NCBI GenBank assembly: GCA_903928895.1
Contig: CAIYSR010000029.1
Coordinates: 1-64,000, forward strand
From: an uncultured Rhodospirillales bacterium
Lineage (GTDB): Bacteria; Pseudomonadota; Alphaproteobacteria; Acetobacterales; Acetobacteraceae
DNA: 64,000 bases
Direction: 5' to 3'
Both the position numbers and the translations under genes were made by a program. Positions 54,205 to 62,102 of the stretch are shown one piece after another (position 1 is the stretch's first letter; each line of letters begins with the position of its first letter). The notes below the pieces were generated by a model that made no database searches, was not told the DNA's origin, and worked only from the letters and a program-made list of their open reading frames with translations.

Positions 54205-55001
54205 GCGCGGGGCTCCCGGCTCGGCGGTTGAGGAAAAAACGCGGGGACCCGCGCGGCATATTCCGCCCAGGCAGCGCCGTAGCGCCGCGCCATATGGGCT
54301 TCGAGCGGCGGCACCCCCGAGGCATAACGCAACGCCCAGAACATCAGCGCCGGGCCGCTGATCGCAGCCCAGCCCCAGCCCCAGCCGCCGGACAGCGCGA
54401 ACAGCGGATAGGCCACCCAGCCGAGCCATTCGAAGAAGTAGTTGGGATGGCGCGACCAGCCCCACAGCCCACGCGCGCAGATCGTCCCACGCGCGGCCGG
54501 ATCGGCCTTGAACCGGCGCAGACTGTCATCGGCCGCCGCCGCACCCAGGATCGAGCCCGCCAGCACGGCGATGCCAAGGGCGTCGAGCCCGCCGAACGGG
54601 GCCGGATTGCGCGCCGCCAGCGCCATCGACAGCGCCAGCCCGAAGGCCACCAGCGCCTGGACCAGCAGGAACAAATAGAGCCGCACCTGGTAGGCGGAAC
54701 CCCACTCCTGGCGCAACGCGGCGTAGCGCGGATCATCGATGCCCTGGGCGGCGCGCCGGGCGATATGCACCCCCAGCCGCAGCGACCAGACCGCCACCAG
54801 CGCCGCGACCGCCCATTGCCGCCAGGTCGGCGCGGCGTCGAGCGGCACCAGGGCGAAGGTCACCCCGGCGAGCCCGGTGGCGAAGCTCCACGCCACATCG
54901 ATCCAGCCGGAATTGCCGGTGCGATACTGCGCGAGCCAGGCCAGCGACATCGCCGCCACCAGCTCCGCCGCCACCAGGGCCGCCAGATACCATATCGTCA
55001 T
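54201..55001 (-). CDS. DUF1295 integral membrane protein (steroid reductase/isoprenylcysteine methyltransferase-like)
   Basis: This 266-residue membrane protein has six or seven hydrophobic segments and belongs to the DUF1295 family. GLWGWSRHPNYFFEWLGWVAYPLFAL is the conserved motif, shared with steroid 5-alpha-reductases and isoprenylcysteine methyltransferases, where the RHPNY part binds NADPH or SAM. It may modify a lipid acyl chain or headgroup. The exact reaction is not known. Its start overlaps the preceding hydrolase by four bases and its end overlaps cfa, so translation is coupled on both sides. Confidence 0.88.
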   Translation of the reverse strand: MTIWYLAALVAAELVAAMSLAWLAQYRTGNSGWIDVAWSFATGLAGVTFALVPLDAAPTWRQWAVAALVAVWSLRLGVHIARRAAQGIDDPRYAALRQEWGSAYQVRLYLFLLVQALVAFGLALSMALAARNPAPFGGLDALGIAVLAGSILGAAAADDSLRRFKADPAARGTICARGLWGWSRHPNYFFEWLGWVAYPLFALSGGWGWGWAAISGPALMFWALRYASGVPPLEAHMARRYGAAWAEYAARVPAFFPQPPSREPRA

Positions 55002-55816
55002 GCGGCCTCCCGGGGCGCGGCGATGAAGCGCAGACTGTCCGCCAGCACCGGTGCGGCGACCTGCAACGGCCGGGCGATGGCACCGAGCACGAGCTTGTGG
55101 CCGATGCCCCGGTACTGCCGCAGCGCCACCGGCACCCCGTGGGCCATCAATCCCGCGGCGAGGCGCTCGGAATTGCGCGGCAGCACCGTCCGGTCACGCA
55201 CCCCGGTGGCCAGCAGCATCGGCGGCGCCAGGGCACTGACATGGTTCACCGGCATCACCGCCGGCAGCCCGGCGCCGGACGGGAACATCGCCACCAGCTC
55301 CGGCGTGTCCGGGGTGAAGTCATAGGGTCCGGCCAGCCCGATCACCCCGGCCAGCGGCGCCCCGCCCCATTGCGGATCGAGCGCCAGCATCGCCGCGATA
55401 TAGGCCCCGGCGGAATGCCCGAGCAGGAACATCCGGGCCGGATCGGCCCCGAAATCGTGCGCGTGATCGCGCGCCCAGCTCAGCGCCGCCGCCCCGTCGG
55501 CCATGAAGCCGGGCTGCGTCACCTCGGGGTAGAGCCGGTAGTCCGGCAGCACCACCATGATGCCGCGCGCCGCGAGCGCGGCGCCGACGAAGCGGTAATC
55601 CCGCCGCGCCCCCTCCTCCCAGCCCCCGCCGTAGAAGAATACCACCGCCGGCACCGGCCCCGCGGCCCCATCGGGCAGATAAAGATCGACCGCCTGGCGC
55701 GGCCCCGGCCCGTAGCGGTGCCCGCCGACGAAGCGCACCCGGCGCCGTGGCGCCAGCGCGTTGATCAGGTCGATCGCGCCCGGGGTTTTCATCGGAGCGG
55801 GTGCCTCACGGACCAT
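54998..55816 (-). CDS. Alpha/beta hydrolase (esterase/lipase-like)
   Basis: This 272-residue protein has the alpha/beta hydrolase fold. The oxyanion-hole segment is VVFFYGGGWEEGARRDYRF, a variant of HGGGW. The nucleophile elbow is GHSAG in MFLLGHSAGAYIAAML. The acid and His are probably in LLATGVRDRTVLPR and GIGHKLV. It resembles carboxylesterases acting on short acyl or aryl esters, and a phospholipid or peptidyl substrate is possible. The start overlaps the chrR stop (TGATG) at 55816; ATG 55792 (MKTPGAID) is an alternative start. Being the first gene after the anti-sigma gene, it should be induced with the sigma factor. Confidence 0.88.
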   Translation of the reverse strand: MVREAPAPMKTPGAIDLINALAPRRRVRFVGGHRYGPGPRQAVDLYLPDGAAGPVPAVVFFYGGGWEEGARRDYRFVGAALAARGIMVVLPDYRLYPEVTQPGFMADGAAALSWARDHAHDFGADPARMFLLGHSAGAYIAAMLALDPQWGGAPLAGVIGLAGPYDFTPDTPELVAMFPSGAGLPAVMPVNHVSALAPPMLLATGVRDRTVLPRNSERLAAGLMAHGVPVALRQYRGIGHKLVLGAIARPLQVAAPVLADSLRFIAAPREAA

Positions 55817-56445
55817 CAAATGCCGAACAACGGCTGCACCAGCCGGGCCAGCCAGCTCTGAAAGCGCAGCTTGCCGCTGACCGAGAACAGGCACACGCAG
55901 GTCTCCCCGGCCAGCGCCACCGGCGTATGGTCGTCCGCCTCGCCGGTCTCGGCCAGATCGCCGGGGCGATAGACCCCCTCGGCGTCCTCGAACGCCCCAC
56001 GCAGGATGGCGGTGAGTTCGAGCCCGCCATGGCCGTGCGCCGGCATGCTCATCCCCGGCGCCACCTCCAGCAGATACAGCCCGGCCCGGCGGGAGGCGGG
56101 CGGCAGGATGGTGGCAATCCCGAGGCCGCGCACCGGGCGCCGCATCGGCCCGATCCGGTAGCCGGCCAGGCTGGCCGGCATTCCCGGGGGCGGGGCGAGG
56201 TGGACCGGCACCGGGGCCGGGGCATCGAGGCGGGCCAGGCAGGCCGCGAGCGCGCCGGCGGCAAGCTCGGTGCCCTCCAGCCGGTCCAGCACGTCCCCGC
56301 CGACGCATTCGGCCAGCCGCACCGCCGCGCGGCAGGCGGGGCAGCCGGCCAGATGGGTGGCGATCACGACGCGGTGGGCCTCGTCGAGATTGCCGCTGGC
56401 ATGGAACAGCAACGTTTCGTCGGAGGGATGGTGGCGGGCGGTCAT
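55816..56445 (-). CDS. chrR: ChrR-type zinc anti-sigma factor
   Basis: This 209-residue protein matches ChrR of Rhodobacter sphaeroides, which holds RpoE inactive until singlet oxygen or organic peroxides appear. The N-terminal zinc site residues His6, His31, Cys35 and Cys38 (HLAGCPAC) are at the same numbers as in the Rhodobacter protein. The C-terminal cupin has His137, His139, Glu143 and His173 (HGHGGLELTAIL), four residues off the Rhodobacter numbering (141, 143, 147, 177). All eight ligands are therefore conserved. The gene overlaps rpoE by four bases (ATGA), which keeps the anti-sigma in balance with its sigma factor. Confidence 0.96.
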   Translation of the reverse strand: MTARHHPSDETLLFHASGNLDEAHRVVIATHLAGCPACRAAVRLAECVGGDVLDRLEGTELAAGALAACLARLDAPAPVPVHLAPPPGMPASLAGYRIGPMRRPVRGLGIATILPPASRRAGLYLLEVAPGMSMPAHGHGGLELTAILRGAFEDAEGVYRPGDLAETGEADDHTPVALAGETCVCLFSVSGKLRFQSWLARLVQPLFGI

Positions 56446-56987
56446 CGTTGGTCCTCCAGGGCCACGCGCAGGCGCAGCAGGGCACGGCGCAGCTTCGACT
56501 TCACGGTCCCGAGCGGCATGCCGAGCCGCGCGCTGATGTCGCCATGAGCGTGGTCCTCGAAAAACGAGAGGCGGAGCAGGGTGGCAAGCTCGTCGGGCAG
56601 CGCGGCCAGCGCCGCGCGCAGGCCGCCCTCGGATTGCGCAGTCTCGATCAGCCCATCCGCCTCCGGCGCGTCGGAGGCGGCCTCGGCGATCTCGGCGAGA
56701 TCGGCGGTCGGCCGCTCGCGGCGCAGCGCGTCGATGCGCAGGTTGCGGGCGATGGTGAACACCCAGGTCGCCGCGCCCGCCAGCGCCGGGTCGAACCGTT
56801 CGGCCTTGCGCCAGACCGCGAGCATGGTCTCCTGCGTGAGGTCCTCCGCCTGCGGCGCCGAGGCGCCGAGGCGCAGCATGTAGCTCTTCACCCGCGGGGC
56901 GAAATGCGCGAACAGGGCGGCGAAGGCGGCACGATCCCGCCGGCTCGCCACCAGAGCGATCTGGCGGGCAAGATGGGCGGGGGTCAC
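56442..56987 (-). CDS. rpoE: ECF sigma factor, RpoE of the ChrR-associated group
   Basis: This ECF sigma factor carries region 2 (DRAAFAALFAHFAPRVKSYM and AEDLTQETMLAVWRKAERFDPA, with TWVFTIARNLRIDALRR) and region 4 (LPDELATLLRLSFFEDHAHGDISARLGMPLGTVKSKLRRAL). I place the start at GTG 56987, which has GGAGA upstream and gives 181 residues, matching Rhodobacter RpoE in length ahead of region 2. The frame is open to ATG 57047, but the predicted promoter -10 box lies at 57057-57052, leaving almost no leader for that start. It should direct RNA polymerase to promoters with TGATC-type -35 boxes, including its own. Confidence 0.92.
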   Translation of the reverse strand: MTPAHLARQIALVASRRDRAAFAALFAHFAPRVKSYMLRLGASAPQAEDLTQETMLAVWRKAERFDPALAGAATWVFTIARNLRIDALRRERPTADLAEIAEAASDAPEADGLIETAQSEGGLRAALAALPDELATLLRLSFFEDHAHGDISARLGMPLGTVKSKLRRALLRLRVALEDQR

Positions 56988-57051
56988 GGCGTCTCCGGGC
57001 TGGCTCACCAAGACCGTGGCCAGCCGATAATGGATCGTCTCATGCATCCTC

Positions 57052-57081
57052 CAGATACGGGCGGCGTTGGGGTCTGGATCA
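57052..57081 (-). promoter_or_regulatory. Sigma-E-type promoter of rpoE-chrR operon
   Basis: On the minus strand TGATCC (57081-57076) and TATCTG (57057-57052) are 18 bases apart. This matches the Rhodobacter RpoE -35 consensus TGATCC exactly, with the known spacing. It would make the sigma operon autoregulated. Confidence 0.7.
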
Positions 57082-57107
57082 CGCAGGCGGGGAAAATTCC
57101 GCCGCCG

Positions 57108-57137
57108 TCATCCAAGCGCGTGCGCCGCGCGTATAGG
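57108..57137 (+). promoter_or_regulatory. Sigma-E-type promoter of the FAD oxidoreductase-DUF1365 pair
   Basis: On the plus strand TCATCC (57108-57113) and TATAGG (57132-57137) are 18 bases apart, one mismatch from TGATCC and the same spacing as the opposing promoter. It lies 51 bases before the FAD oxidoreductase start. Confidence 0.55.
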
Positions 57138-57187
57138 ACCATATCGCGGCGCCCTATCAAGCGCCTCACGACACGACAGGGGCTGGC

Positions 57188-58540
57188 ATGGATCTCGACG
57201 GGCACGACACGGCGCAGCGCATCGCGGTCATCGGCACCGGCATTGCCGGGCTTTCGGCCGCCTGGCTGCTCCAGCAGCGCCATGACGTGACCGTCTATGA
57301 GGCGGAGGATCGGGTCGGCGGCCATTCCTGCACGCTCGCCACGCCGTGGGGGGTGCCGGTCGATGTCGGGTTCATCGTCTACAACGAGACCAATTATCCC
57401 AACCTGACCGCCTTGTTCCGCCACGTCGGCGTGGCGACGCGGCCTTCCACCATGTCCTTCGCGGTGTCGCTCGATGGCGGACGGCTCGAATACAACGGCA
57501 CCGACATTCCCGGGCTGTTCGCGCAGAAGCGCAACCTGGTGCGGCCGCGGTTCCTGCGCATGGTGCGCGATATCCTGCGCTTCTACCGCACCGCGCCGGG
57601 CCATATCGCGGAGCTGTGGGATACGTTGGAGCCGCTCGGATCCTATCTCGACCGCCACGGCTATTCGGCCGCGTTCCAGCAGGACCATCTGCTGCCGATG
57701 GCCGCGGCGATCTGGTCGACCCCGTGCGCCGAGATGCGCGCGCATCCGGCCGCCGCGTTTCTGCGGTTCTGCGACAATCACGGGCTGTTGCAGGTCGACG
57801 GGCGGCCGGCGTGGCGCACCGTGGCCGGCGGGTCGCGGGAATATGTGACGCGGCTGGCGGCGCCGCTGGCAGGGCGGATTCTGACCGGGCGGCCGGTTCG
57901 CGCGGTCGTGCGGGAGGCGCAGGGGGTAGCGATCCATGATGCCGGCGGCGAGGTGCGGCGGTTCGACCAGGTGGTGATCGCCGGGCATGCCGACCAGGCG
58001 CTGGGGATGCTGGCCGATGCCGATGCCCGCGAGACCGCGCTGCTTGGGGCGTTTCGGCCGAGCCTGAACCGGACGCTGCTGCATACCGACAGCCGGCTGA
58101 TGCCGCGGCGCCGGCGGGCGTGGGCGAGCTGGAATTATCTCGGGCCGCTGTCCGATACCGCCGATCCCGGCTTGCCATGCGTGACCTACTGGATGAACGA
58201 ATTGCAGGGGCTGGCCGGGCCGGATGTGTTCGTGACCCTCAACCCGACGATCGAGCCGCGCCCGGAGACGGTGCTGTTCGAGGGGCAGTTCAACCACCCC
58301 GCGTTCGATGCCACGGCGCTGCGGGCGCAGCGCGAGCTGTGGTCGCTGCAAGGGGTGCGGCGGACCTGGTTCGCCGGGGCCTGGTTCGGCGCCGGGTTCC
58401 ATGAGGATGGGTTGCAGGCGGGGCTTGCGGTGGCCGAGGCGATCGGCGGGGTGCGGCGGCCATGGTCGGTGCCGGACGAATCCGGGCGAATCCATTTGCC
58501 GCCGCTGGCGCATCGGCGGGTGCGCGAGGCGGTGGGATGA
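57188..58540 (+). CDS. FAD-dependent amine-oxidase-like oxidoreductase
   Basis: This 450-residue flavoprotein has the N-terminal dinucleotide motif IAVIGTGIAGLSAAWLLQQRHDVTVYEAEDRVGGHSCT, typical of the COG2907/amine oxidase group. FIVYNETNYPNLTALFRHVGV is conserved in this group, which is nearly always followed by DUF1365 and Cfa-type genes. The C-terminal FAD segment is GAWFGAGFHEDGLQAGLAVAEAI. It probably desaturates or oxidises a lipid acyl chain. Its stop overlaps the DUF1365 start (ATGA). It faces rpoE and has a sigma-E-like promoter. Confidence 0.92.
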   Translation: MDLDGHDTAQRIAVIGTGIAGLSAAWLLQQRHDVTVYEAEDRVGGHSCTLATPWGVPVDVGFIVYNETNYPNLTALFRHVGVATRPSTMSFAVSLDGGRLEYNGTDIPGLFAQKRNLVRPRFLRMVRDILRFYRTAPGHIAELWDTLEPLGSYLDRHGYSAAFQQDHLLPMAAAIWSTPCAEMRAHPAAAFLRFCDNHGLLQVDGRPAWRTVAGGSREYVTRLAAPLAGRILTGRPVRAVVREAQGVAIHDAGGEVRRFDQVVIAGHADQALGMLADADARETALLGAFRPSLNRTLLHTDSRLMPRRRRAWASWNYLGPLSDTADPGLPCVTYWMNELQGLAGPDVFVTLNPTIEPRPETVLFEGQFNHPAFDATALRAQRELWSLQGVRRTWFAGAWFGAGFHEDGLQAGLAVAEAIGGVRRPWSVPDESGRIHLPPLAHRRVREAVG

Positions 58541-59265
58541 AATCGGCGCTGTATCCTGGGCTGGTGACGCATGCGCGGACGCGGCCGCGGCGCCATGAAC
58601 TGTCCTACCGGGTCTATATGATGCTGGTCGACCTCGATGAGTTGCCGGCGCTGGATGCGCGGTTCCGCTGGTTTTCGCGCGGGCGGTTCAATTTGTTGTC
58701 GTTCGATGCGCGCGACCATGGCGACGGGGTGACGCCGCTGCGGGACTGGGTTCGGGCGCAGCTCGGCGCGGCCGGGATCGTGGCGGAGGGGGCGGTGCGG
58801 GTGCTGTGCTATCCGCGGGTGCTGGGCAGCGTGTTCAATCCGATCAGTGTGTTCTTCTGCCATGGCGCGGATGGGCAGCTGGCGGCGATGCTGTACGAGG
58901 TGAACAACACGTTCGGGCAGCGGCATGTCTATGCGATCGCGGTGGAGGACGCGCAGGCGCGGCCGATCCGGCAGAGTTGCGACAAGGCGCTGTATGTCTC
59001 GCCGTTCATGGGGATGGACATGCGCTATGATTTCGCCGTGCGGCCGCCTGCCGCGGACGTCGCGGTGACGGTGCGGGGGAGCGATGGCGAGGGTACGCTG
59101 ATCGTGGCGAATTTCGCCGGGCGGCGGCGGGAATTGTCGGACCGGGCGCTGCTGGGGGTGTTTTTTCGATATCCGTTGCTGGCGTTGAAGGTGGTGGCGG
59201 GGATTCATTGGGAGGCGTTCAAGCTGGTGCTGAAGGGGGTGCGGCTGACGCGGCGGCCGGCGTAG
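58537..59265 (+). CDS. DUF1365 protein
   Basis: This 242-residue protein matches DUF1365, a family of unknown reaction typically next to an FAD amine oxidase and a Cfa methyltransferase. Diagnostic segments are GLVTHARTRPRRHELSYRVYMMLVDLDEL, LCYPRVLGSVFNPISVFFCH, YEVNNTFGQRHVY and ALYVSPFMGMDMRYDF. ATG 58537 overlaps the previous stop. A role with that oxidoreductase in fatty acyl modification is inferred from conserved gene pairing. Confidence 0.92.
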   Translation: MKSALYPGLVTHARTRPRRHELSYRVYMMLVDLDELPALDARFRWFSRGRFNLLSFDARDHGDGVTPLRDWVRAQLGAAGIVAEGAVRVLCYPRVLGSVFNPISVFFCHGADGQLAAMLYEVNNTFGQRHVYAIAVEDAQARPIRQSCDKALYVSPFMGMDMRYDFAVRPPAADVAVTVRGSDGEGTLIVANFAGRRRELSDRALLGVFFRYPLLALKVVAGIHWEAFKLVLKGVRLTRRPA

Positions 59266-59322
59266 TTGCTCCCGGGGCCAATCCGGTTGAAGCTGGGGGA
59301 AATCACGCTTCCGGAGGATGTC

Positions 59323-60444
59323 ATGGCTGGTTTCATTCTGCCTTCGACGACGTTGCAGGCGGCCGGGTTGCGCGACGAGCAGATCGGGCGACTCGCGGAT
59401 TTGATCGAGCGGCATATCGCGGAGGGGCGGTATCCGGGGTGCCAGATCGCGATCGCGCGGCATGGCAAGCTCGCGCATTTCCAGACCTTCGGCAGCGCGA
59501 CGGCGGGCAAGAAGGCGAAGGACGACACGTTGTGGCTGTTGTTTTCGAATACCAAAGTCGTGACGGCGGCGGCGCTGTGGGTGCTGGCGGAGCAGGGGGC
59601 GTTCCGGTTCACGGATCGGGTGAGCGATCATGTTCCGGAGTTTGCGCGCAACGGCAAGAAAGACATCACGATTCTTGAAGTGATGACGCATCGGGGCGGG
59701 TATCCGCGGGCGGAGACGCCGTCGAGCGTGTGGACGGATCATGGATTGATGAAGGAAGTTGTTTGCAACTATCCGCTGGAATTCACGCCCGGCTCGAAGC
59801 TGTTCTATCACGGGGCGACGGCACATTGGACGGCGGCGGTGCTGATCGAGGCGGTGACGGGCAAGGATTTCCGGGAGGTGATCCGCGAGACGGTGACGGA
59901 GAGACTGGGGCTCGGGGACGAGATCGTGGTTGGGATGACGGGGAAGAAGCAACTCGCGCGGGCGGCGGATATGCATGAGCCGGCGGAGGGTGGCAACGTA
60001 TTGATTGCGAACAACAATACCGAGGAGTTCCGGCGGGCGGGGGTGCCTGGCGGGGGCGGCTATGCGACGGCGCGGGGGATGGTGGCGTTCTATCAGATGA
60101 TGCTGGCCGGGGGGGAATTGGCGGGCAAGCGGGTGGTGGGGCGGCGGGTGCTGGAATATGCGATCCGGAACTGGACCGGCGACATGGTGGACGAGAACAT
60201 GGGGATGCCGATGCATCGGGGGATCGGGCCGCATCTGCGCGGGACGACGCCGGGGATTCGGGGATTGGGGAGTTTCGCCTCGCCGCGGACGTTCGGGCAT
60301 GGCGGGGCGGGGAATTCGTATTGCTGGGCCGACCCGGACTCCGGCGTGTCGTTCGCGTATTTGACGAATTGCCGGATTCCGGACCCGTGGCACATGGCGC
60401 GGTTGGATCTGGTGAGCAATTTCGTGCATTCGGCGATCGTGTAG
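59323..60444 (+). CDS. Serine hydrolase, class C beta-lactamase fold
   Basis: This 373-residue protein has the beta-lactamase/esterase (PF00144) fold. The catalytic SxxK is SNTK in LWLLFSNTKVVTAA, near residue 85. The third motif appears as GHGGAGN near the C-terminus in place of KTG. No secretion signal is present, so it is probably a cytoplasmic esterase rather than an antibiotic-resistance enzyme. Related proteins include EstB-type esterases. ATG 59323 (MAGFILPST) follows GGAGGA with good spacing; the frame is open to 59266. It follows DUF1365 after 57 bases and could be read through from the sigma-E promoter. Confidence 0.9.
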   Translation: MAGFILPSTTLQAAGLRDEQIGRLADLIERHIAEGRYPGCQIAIARHGKLAHFQTFGSATAGKKAKDDTLWLLFSNTKVVTAAALWVLAEQGAFRFTDRVSDHVPEFARNGKKDITILEVMTHRGGYPRAETPSSVWTDHGLMKEVVCNYPLEFTPGSKLFYHGATAHWTAAVLIEAVTGKDFREVIRETVTERLGLGDEIVVGMTGKKQLARAADMHEPAEGGNVLIANNNTEEFRRAGVPGGGGYATARGMVAFYQMMLAGGELAGKRVVGRRVLEYAIRNWTGDMVDENMGMPMHRGIGPHLRGTTPGIRGLGSFASPRTFGHGGAGNSYCWADPDSGVSFAYLTNCRIPDPWHMARLDLVSNFVHSAIV

Positions 60445-60513
60445 AGGCGGGCGAAGGTGTTCGCGGTGTTGTTTTGAAATCGGAACAATAAGGGCGTGCT
60501 TGGATAGTAGCGG

Positions 60514-61089
60514 TCAGAGCGGCAAAAATCGGAGGCCGAGCGGGCTCTGGGCGAGGCTGGGTTCGGTGGGCGCCGGCGGGCTTGGCGGCGCCGCGCTGAC
60601 ACGGGGCTTGGGCGGACGCGGCGGGCGGGGGTGGCTTCGCGGCGCGGCTGGGGGGCGCGGCGGCAGGGGGACCGGGGGTGTCAGGCCGAGCATTTGGCAC
60701 AGGGGACGGAGCAGGCGGTTGGCCTGGGGGGCGGCGGCGAGGAAGGCGGCAAGATCTGGGGTGTTGTCGAGGAAGTAGCGGAGCTGGCTGGCGGCGGCGT
60801 TGACGTTGTGATGCTGGACGCGACGGATGAGCCAGGCGTTGCCGGTGGGGAAGGTTTGGGCGGGACGGCGGGTGCGGGGGGCGAGGGGACGTGGGCGGGG
60901 GCGCGGCTTGGGGAGGGTACCGGCTTGCCAGCGGGTGACGAGGCGTTCGAAGCGGGTGATGGTGCGGGTGAGGCGGTGCCAGACGCGGCAGATGAGGTCA
61001 CAGAAGACGTGGTTGCGCCCGGCGAGCAGGCCCAGGGTGACCTGGAGGCCGCTGAGGATGGTCCGGAACGGGGTGGCTAGAGTTGTCAT
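60514..61089 (-). CDS. Pro/Arg-rich conserved hypothetical protein
   Basis: This 191-residue protein has a helical N-terminal half (TILSGLQVTLGLLAGRNHVFCDLICRVWHRLTRTITRFERLVTRWQAG), a Pro/Arg linker (PKPRPRPRPLAPRTRRPAQ), a segment LRYFLDNTPDLAAFLAAAPQANRLLRPLCQMLGL, and a Pro-rich tail. I recognise this pattern from acetobacterial genomes, where such proteins recur, but the function is unknown. A near-perfect promoter ends almost at its ATG, so the transcript may be leaderless. Its 5' end marks the edge of the low-GC region. Confidence 0.75.
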   Translation of the reverse strand: MTTLATPFRTILSGLQVTLGLLAGRNHVFCDLICRVWHRLTRTITRFERLVTRWQAGTLPKPRPRPRPLAPRTRRPAQTFPTGNAWLIRRVQHHNVNAAASQLRYFLDNTPDLAAFLAAAPQANRLLRPLCQMLGLTPPVPLPPRPPAAPRSHPRPPRPPKPRVSAAPPSPPAPTEPSLAQSPLGLRFLPL

Positions 61090-61097
61090 TAGTGGTG

Positions 61098-61126
61098 GTT
61101 ATATAAATTATCTAAATTCGTGTCAA
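61098..61126 (-). promoter_or_regulatory. Near-consensus sigma-70 promoter, leaderless start
   Basis: TTGACA (61126-61121) and TATAAC (61103-61098) are exactly 17 bases apart on the minus strand. Transcription should start about 61091, only a base or two before the ATG at 61089, so no ribosome binding site fits. Confidence 0.75.
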
Positions 61127-61248
61127 GGCTCCGACACCAGCGTATCGATCTTTCGCATTATCGTCACACCCCCAAAAGAAATTAACCTGAATTTGGCGAA
61201 ATGATCCAATTGCCCCTGCGCCTGGGCTCCGATTTGCGGTCCGATTCC

Positions 61249-62034
61249 TCAGACTTTCAGTGTCGCGTTCAGGTCGTCTTCAAGCTGTCGGCGGCTTAGA
61301 ATGTTTGCATGACTCGTAATCGGAGGAAACAGGGAATATGCTAACAAGCGGTGCTCGGCGGGATAAGGTTTTCTTAGCCCCCTTAACGTATCGGTCATCT
61401 TTCCCTCGGCCGGAAAGTCGGAGTCCCAACCGTCAGTGAGCGCGTAACTCATCATGCGGAGGTCCACATGAGTGAAGAAAGAATCCCTCTCTACGTAGGA
61501 GAGTAGCTTTCGAGCCCCCTGTGGAGTGACGAGATAACCATCAGTTCCGATCGCTTGACCGTGCCCAGTTGCGTACTGTGGAACAGGATTGACAGACCGA
61601 AAAGACTGATCATGTCCGGCAGATTGCGGGTAGGCTGTACGCGCATTGCAGAACGCTATGTCCCATGCCTCAGGACAAACAAGGCTATCTAAACTCTCCA
61701 CATTTTGAAGAATTGCGTCATCCTCCAGCACCAACGAAAAGGGCTCGGATCGGGTCGCCACCATCTGCCAAACTCGGGCATGAGACAAAAAACAGCCAAG
61801 CACTCCTTTGTGATTGACCGACCATTCATTCCTCGTCAACATTCGACAGACTATATCTGGTAGTAATCCTCCTTTGACACCCTCAATCTTATTAATTTCT
61901 ATAAAACTGTCGTGCCGGGATAGATCCTCCACGATCGCCGCTACGCGCGCTGGACTATTTGGAAGCGTAATGATATAGACCGGCACGACCACAGGCTTAC
62001 TCCCATCCTTCTTGTCGCGCGATTCTAGGGCCAT
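61249..62034 (-). CDS. Family 25 glycosyltransferase
   Basis: This 261-residue protein matches the LPS-type GT25 (PF01755) family. PVYIITLPNSPARVAAIVEDL begins the fold. GCFLSHARVWQMV, the metal motif LVLEDDA and GTDGYLVTPQGARKLLSYVE are characteristic. It would add a sugar, often galactose, to LPS or capsule oligosaccharide in the cytoplasm. Codon usage and base composition are clearly less GC-rich than the genes before 61 kb, suggesting acquisition by transfer. It follows the DUF707-like gene on the same strand. Confidence 0.9.
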   Translation of the reverse strand: MALESRDKKDGSKPVVVPVYIITLPNSPARVAAIVEDLSRHDSFIEINKIEGVKGGLLPDIVCRMLTRNEWSVNHKGVLGCFLSHARVWQMVATRSEPFSLVLEDDAILQNVESLDSLVCPEAWDIAFCNARTAYPQSAGHDQSFRSVNPVPQYATGHGQAIGTDGYLVTPQGARKLLSYVERDSFFTHVDLRMMSYALTDGWDSDFPAEGKMTDTLRGLRKPYPAEHRLLAYSLFPPITSHANILSRRQLEDDLNATLKV

Positions 62035-62102
62035 AGAGAGGCCGATTCAAGTGTCGTGTATACGAATGCGACCGCTGCTGATCGTATGAAAATTTTCTTA
62101 TA

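Noticed and set aside
58186-60429. Minus-strand frame opposite the FAD oxidoreductase, DUF1365 and serine hydrolase genes
   Set aside because: Shadow of three recognisable genes; composition and lack of motifs rule it out.
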